A DNA stretch of 19,004 nt from CBCXVS01 sp965178525 (GTDB lineage Bacteria > Tectomicrobia > Entotheonellia > Entotheonellales > Entotheonellaceae): positions 1-19,004 of the forward strand of contig CBCXVS010000140.1 in NCBI GenBank assembly GCA_965178525.1, given 5' to 3'. Below are positions 15,818-19,004 of the stretch, one piece after another; positions within the stretch are counted from its first letter, which is position 1, and every line of letters begins with the position of its first letter. The notes under the pieces were generated by a model, which had not been told where the DNA came from, searched no databases, and saw nothing but the letters and a program-made list of their open reading frames with translations. Made by a program: the position numbers and the translations under genes.

Positions 15818-17488
15818 TTAGTTCGGTTCCAGCAGGCTTCCTGCGGCCCAGTTGAATTCCTCCGGTGCCACTCGATTCCGGCCACCGCTGACACTGGAGA
15901 AGAGCCCTTGCGCCTCGTTGAACCGCCCGCCACTGACACTAGACCGCTGTCCACTGGCGATATTCTCCTGTCCACCACTGACACTGGAAAAGAGTTCTCG
16001 AGCCGCGTTGAACGCCCCGCCTGAGACGCTGGAGCGCTCGCCGCTAGCAACGTTCCCGCTACCTCCGCTGACACTGGCATGCGTTCCTGAGGCTCTGTTG
16101 CTTGTCCCCCCCGTAATGCTCGACAATTCGCCACTGGCCACATTGTCGATACCGCCGTGGACTGCGGACGTGTTGCCCAGCGCCTGGTTACGCGCCCCAC
16201 TACTGACGTGGGCCGCTCGGCCACTCGCTGTGTTGGCCCGCCCGCCGCTGACGTGGGCCTCTAACCCGCTCGCCGTGCCATTCATACCACCACTGACAAT
16301 GGCAAAGTCGCCACAGGCCGTGTTCCCACGCCCCCCGACGACGCTGGCCGCCTGCCCTATAAGACCCACGCAAGCGGCAACCTCCGTATTAGCACCGGCT
16401 ACGTTGTTTGCACCCCCGCTAATGCTGGCCTGATCGCTGCTCGTCATATTCTCCTCACCCCCGCTGATGCTAGCCCGGCGGCCCCTGGCCTCGTTCTCCA
16501 GGCCGCCGCTGACGCTGGACGCACCGCCACGGGCCTCGTTACGGCGGCCGCCGCTGACACTAGACCTGGGGCCGCTAGCCTCGTTGTCGGCACCGCCACT
16601 GACGCTGGCAAAGTTGCCGCTGGCTTCATTCTCAAAGCCGCCACTGACACTGGCGGAGTCGTTGCTAGCGCTATTGCCCTCACCGCCGCTGACGCTTGAG
16701 GCGACACCGCTGGCTTCGTTATCATTTCCCCCACTGACACTGGAGCTGGAGCGGCTAGCCTCGTTGCTGATGCCGCCACTGACGCTGGCAAAGTTGCCGC
16801 TGGCTACGTTTTGCACGCCACCGCTGACACTGGACCAGAGGCCGCTGGCGGTGTTACCTACACCGCCACTGACGCTGGCCCCAGTGTTACTGATGGTATT
16901 ACGAAGACCTGCCACGAAGCCCTCAAAACTGAGGAACCGGTGCTCGCGCCCGATGATGAGATTGTGCGAGCCGCCCCGATCCTCAGGCTCCAGATCGGAT
17001 GGCTCCTCGTTAAACCCGATCACGAGATTGCCTAAGCCATTGACGTCATCCGTCGCCCCGGGTTCTGGGCCATTACGGATATGGACGTTCACCCCTTCGA
17101 AGATGACATGCGGGCCTTGCAGGCCATTGATCTCGCCTGGCTCGACTCGGATGGCGAAGCCACCCAGGACCTGCGCCGCGTCGAGTCCCGCTTGCAGTGC
17201 CGTGGCCTGCGTTTCGAGTGCCTCGATCCGCTTCTGCTGGGCAGTGATAGTGCCTTGGGCCTCCGCCAGCGCCGTTTCCAAGGCTCCCATACGCTGTTCG
17301 AACGCTTGAAACGCCTGCATCGTTGGCTCGGCAGCGTACACTACGAGCGGGATGGCCAACATCACCAAGCTGAGACAGATGATGCGATAGACGCGCATGG
17401 TCCGCTGGGTAGAGCCCGCGGCTGCGGCTGCGGCACGCCATTGGGGTTGGAACCCGGCACGGATTTGCACTAAGATATTGTCGATCAT
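15818..17488 (-). CDS. Exported coiled-coil/NGLQGP/SVSGG-repeat (YadA-head-like) protein
   Basis: The 556-residue protein is probably exported and repetitive. A hydrophobic segment at about residues 35-51 ending in YAAEP acts as signal peptide or anchor, after an unusually long 33-residue N-terminal tail. A coiled coil follows (about 57-105, ending in ALETQATALQAGLDAAQ), then a domain with NGLQGPHVIFEG (121-132), NLVIGFNEEP and GSHNLIIG. Next come 22 repeats of 15 residues with consensus SVSGGxxNxASGxxS (205-546), closed by WAAGSLLE. The repeat pattern resembles head repeats of trimeric autotransporter adhesins (YadA/Hep_Hag), which fold as a trimeric beta-roll, but no C-terminal barrel anchor is present. 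The start at 17488 is fixed by AAGGAGGTG eight bases upstream. A truncated paralog lies divergently at 18366. Surface adhesion is a guess. Confidence 0.72.
   Translation of the reverse strand: MIDNILVQIRAGFQPQWRAAAAAAGSTQRTMRVYRIICLSLVMLAIPLVVYAAEPTMQAFQAFEQRMGALETALAEAQGTITAQQKRIEALETQATALQAGLDAAQVLGGFAIRVEPGEINGLQGPHVIFEGVNVHIRNGPEPGATDDVNGLGNLVIGFNEEPSDLEPEDRGGSHNLIIGREHRFLSFEGFVAGLRNTISNTGASVSGGVGNTASGLWSSVSGGVQNVASGNFASVSGGISNEASRSSSSVSGGNDNEASGVASSVSGGEGNSASNDSASVSGGFENEASGNFASVSGGADNEASGPRSSVSGGRRNEARGGASSVSGGLENEARGRRASISGGEENMTSSDQASISGGANNVAGANTEVAACVGLIGQAASVVGGRGNTACGDFAIVSGGMNGTASGLEAHVSGGRANTASGRAAHVSSGARNQALGNTSAVHGGIDNVASGELSSITGGTSNRASGTHASVSGGSGNVASGERSSVSGGAFNAARELFSSVSGGQENIASGQRSSVSGGRFNEAQGLFSSVSGGRNRVAPEEFNWAAGSLLEPN
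15851..16876 (-). repeat. Tandem 45-bp coding repeats (22 units)
   Basis: The DNA repeats every 45 bases in step with the 15-residue protein repeat: 11 units, a 12-residue insertion, then 11 more. The spacer positions vary freely, while the SVSGG, N and AS(G) codons are kept. The array can therefore expand or contract by recombination without shifting the frame. Confidence 0.85.
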
Positions 17489-17508
17489 AGGGACACCTCC
17501 TTGTGGTC

Positions 17509-17553
17509 AAAAGAGCTGGCAATGGAGGCCCGTCACAGCTGCATTGCCAGCTC
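17509..17553 (-). promoter_or_regulatory. Leader hairpin plus U-run (attenuator-like) before the SVSGG-repeat gene
   Basis: On the minus strand GAGCTGGCAAT pairs perfectly with ATTGCCAGCTC (plus-strand 17543-17553 and 17513-17523), extended by one more G-C pair, over a 17-base loop. TTTT follows at once (17509-17512). The ribosome site AAGGAGGTG starts only about eight bases further on. A terminator-like hairpin placed between the leader and the ribosome site of the same gene suggests conditional read-through or control of translation. No ligand-binding RNA family is recognised. Confidence 0.5.
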
Positions 17554-17890
17554 GGGGAGTCACGGCAACCGCGACCGTAAGCGCTGCCTGCTCTCGCCTT
17601 CCTCATGCCATATCTCGACCCGCAACATGATATCTATGGATCTTCACCTCCTCTCGACAGGGTGGATATGCGCCGCCAACCGTTAGTACTCAGACCGTAT
17701 AGGATATCGCATTGCATATCCCTATATGTCCTCGGCAACGTCACTTCGAGCACGCGGTCTGGAAGCAGCGGCTAAGCAGGTTGCGCGATCGACTCACATG
17801 CGTGGGGTAGAGCAGCCTATGTAGAGTATGGAATCATGCCACATTCGGTCGAATTAAACAAAGCTACCAAAACCACAATAGGATTTTGTA

Positions 17891-17907
17891 ACTGATTGAG
17901 AATCAGT
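17891..17907. other. Short perfect inverted repeat (possible operator)
   Basis: ACTGATT (17891-17897) and AATCAGT (17901-17907) are perfect inverted repeats around GAG. The spacing and sequence could suit a dimeric repressor; there is a loose likeness to a Fur box but not a good match. Confidence 0.3.
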
Positions 17908-18036
17908 CTCTTAGAACCAAAACGCCCCGCATGCGCTACATGAGCCATACGTGGAGATTTCTTGACATTTTCGTGAGAGTTTTATGACATTCTTATCGAT
18001 CTTGGCCGCTGACAGGGATAAAGGTCTATTTCTCTA

Positions 18037-18053
18037 GCATGCTATTAGCATGC
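18037..18053. other. Perfect 7-bp inverted repeat GCATGCT/AGCATGC
   Basis: The two arms (18037-18043 and 18047-18053) surround ATT, and a third ACATGCTAT follows at 18057-18065. It lies about 310 bases before the truncated SVSGG-repeat gene and could be an operator or a remnant of a mobile repeat. Confidence 0.3.
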
Positions 18054-18365
18054 CATACATGCTATACGTGTCGGCCTACAGACCACTTCCCGATCACGCA
18101 CCGCTTCTCCACACCGAGCCAGTGCCGCGCGCCCGGGGCGTGCAGCGGCCATGTATGACGACGTGTCCGAGCGTCGTTGCCCGAGCACGCCCTGCGCCGC
18201 GACCCGGCTTCCCGAGGCGTGCTGCGGCAAGGTCCCCCGGCAGCTGCTCCCCTTCGAACTCCCCATACTACCTCCTGGTTGTCCCTGAGCTTCTCATGGG
18301 CAAACCATGCTAGTATCCGCAAGTTGATCGAGGGATACCCAACCGGAAAACAGGGGGTTCATGCC

Positions 18366-18971
18366 ATGGCGAACAGGTATCGTCCATCGATGTGGGGGCT
18401 TGCGCTGGGGGCATTCGTGAGTGAGCTCGTAGTGGCCCAGATGATGCAACCGCAGCTCGCTATCAGCCAGGGGGATCTCGAAGCCCGCGTCGCCGCGCTG
18501 GAAGCGAAGCTGGCTCACGTCATGATCGTCCAAGGCGAACTCAACGGGCTGCAAGGCCCACGCCTCATCATCGAAGGGACGAACATCCATCTCCGCAAGG
18601 GCTCAGGAGCGACGGAAGAGGTAACTCTTACTGGCCTGGGCAACTTGGTAGTAGGGTACAACGAGGAGCCGCAGGACGGCTTGAGTCCCGGGGATCGGGA
18701 TGGCTCACACAATTTTATTATTGGGAGCTCACACAATTTTCTGAGCTTTGGTGGATTGGTGGCAGGTTTCCAAAACACCATTAGTGGACAGCGAGCGAGC
18801 GTCAGCGGCGGCTGGCAGAACGTGGCCAGTAGTTTTGCAGCCAGCGTCGGCGGGGGCTTTCAAAACATGGCTAGTAGTCCGTTTCGTAAGTTCGTTATAA
18901 GTTATGATCGCCTGTTCGGGCAGGCCCCTCTAGCCCGAAGTTCCTCCCGTGATTCGGCGACAACTTGTTGA
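18366..18971 (+). pseudogene. Truncated paralog of the SVSGG-repeat protein
   Basis: The first 174 residues parallel the protein at 15818-17488: a short signal/anchor (about residues 8-25), a small coiled coil (38-50), then GELNGLQGPRLIIEGTNIHL (57-76), NLVVGYNEEP, GSHNFIIG, FLSFGGLVAGFQNTIS and two repeats beginning SVSGG and SVGGG. After about 18887 the repeat pattern breaks. From there the frame runs through unrelated sequence and the terminal repeat to a stop at 18971. An ATG at 18366 preceded by CAGGGGG is the likely start. The gene is divergent from its full-length relative. The rest was lost to, or lies beyond, the element at the window end. Confidence 0.7.
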
Positions 18972-19004
18972 AATAAAAACTCAAAAGCCTGAAACGAATT
19001 GACC
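18930..19004. mobile_element. Terminal fragment of an unidentified insertion sequence (right window end)
   Basis: This is the inverted counterpart of bases 3-77, starting with the same CTAG (18930-18933). It interrupts the truncated SVSGG-repeat paralog. About 40 bases between the last repeat codon (18887) and the CTAG are not shared with the left end and include a GCCTG/CAGGC hairpin (18910-18925). This could be extra element sequence or decay of the gene. Confidence 0.6.

Larger units (their letters stand above)
17489..18365. other. Divergent intergenic region between the two SVSGG-repeat genes
   Basis: This stretch of 877 bp has no convincing gene. It contains the 5' hairpin of the minus-strand gene (17509-17553), an AGGAGGTG on the minus strand (17645-17652) without a well-placed start codon, an ACTGATT/AATCAGT hairpin (17891-17907), an isolated TTGACA (17962-17967) with two TGACATT direct repeats, a GCATGCT/AGCATGC palindrome (18037-18053) and a GC-rich patch (about 18100-18250). 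A 73-codon minus frame ending at 18045 has a ribosome-site-like AGGAGGT but no protein-like features. Confidence 0.5.

Noticed and set aside
15851..16876. Regular 45-bp periodic sequence as a CRISPR array
   Set aside because: The period is fully explained by in-frame 15-residue protein repeats; there are no constant repeats separated by unique spacers.
16467..17309. Plus-strand open frame opposite the SVSGG-repeat gene
   Set aside because: Its leucine/proline-rich repeats (PPLTL) are the complement of the SVSGG codons, and it has no plausible start context.
17560..17628. 22-codon arginine-rich leader peptide before the attenuator-like hairpin
   Set aside because: The only ribosome site is about 16 bases from its ATG, too far, and no run of a regulatory amino acid is obvious.
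17962..17988. Promoter TTGACA...TATGAC on the plus strand
   Set aside because: The -35 is perfect, but the spacing is only 15 bases, the -10 is poor and the gene start is about 380 bases away.
18045..18266. 73-codon minus-strand frame with AGGAGGT upstream
   Set aside because: It lies in GC-rich DNA where open frames arise by chance; its composition is not protein-like and no motif was recognised.

Overview
The window is a stretch of about 19 kb of mid-to-high GC bacterial DNA from a Gram-negative-like organism. It carries a respiratory quinol:cytochrome c oxidoreductase operon with a six-haem c-type cytochrome, proton-type F0 subunits c and b, secA, a DUF35/thiolase-like pair and several mobile elements. 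This mix would fit a large-genome environmental lineage such as Deltaproteobacteria-like, Tectomicrobia/Entotheonella-like or Nitrospirota/NC10-like bacteria. That placement is inference from gene content and is low confidence.

Region 1 (1-7.5 kb, all minus strand). In transcription order this reads: a bifunctional-nuclease-family protein (own promoter), then a Rieske protein (own promoter), a b6-type cytochrome b, a subunit-IV-like cytochrome b C-terminal half, a membrane-anchored hexahaem cytochrome c, atpE, atpF, thiE and the first 41 codons of an FtsX/DevC-like permease. Together the Rieske, b, IV and c genes encode a quinol-oxidising complex. The F0 genes next to it would use the proton gradient. 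No atpB or F1 genes are present.

Region 2 (7.5-9.8 kb, minus). A pentapeptide-repeat protein, a thiolase-fold protein without the nucleophilic cysteine and a zinc-ribbon/OB (DUF35) protein form one tight operon. It resembles the two-subunit acyl-CoA retro-aldolases/thiolases.

Region 3 (10-13.4 kb). secA (plus) converges on a PmtA-like SAM methyltransferase (minus).

Region 4 (13.4-19 kb) is accessory. It holds an FG-GAP remnant, a complete 1560-bp IS4-family element with an 11-bp target duplication, a GC-rich gene-free stretch, and two divergent paralogous surface-type proteins. These have a signal/anchor, a short coiled coil, a conserved NGLQGP domain and 15-residue SVSGG..N.ASG repeats. 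One paralog is full length with 22 repeats. The other is cut off.

Both window ends are the same about 75-bp sequence in inverted orientation, each breaking a gene at a CTAG. They are best read as the ends of a multicopy insertion sequence. A separate 75-bp dispersed element with 8-bp terminal inverted repeats occurs twice (343-419 and 6621-6698).
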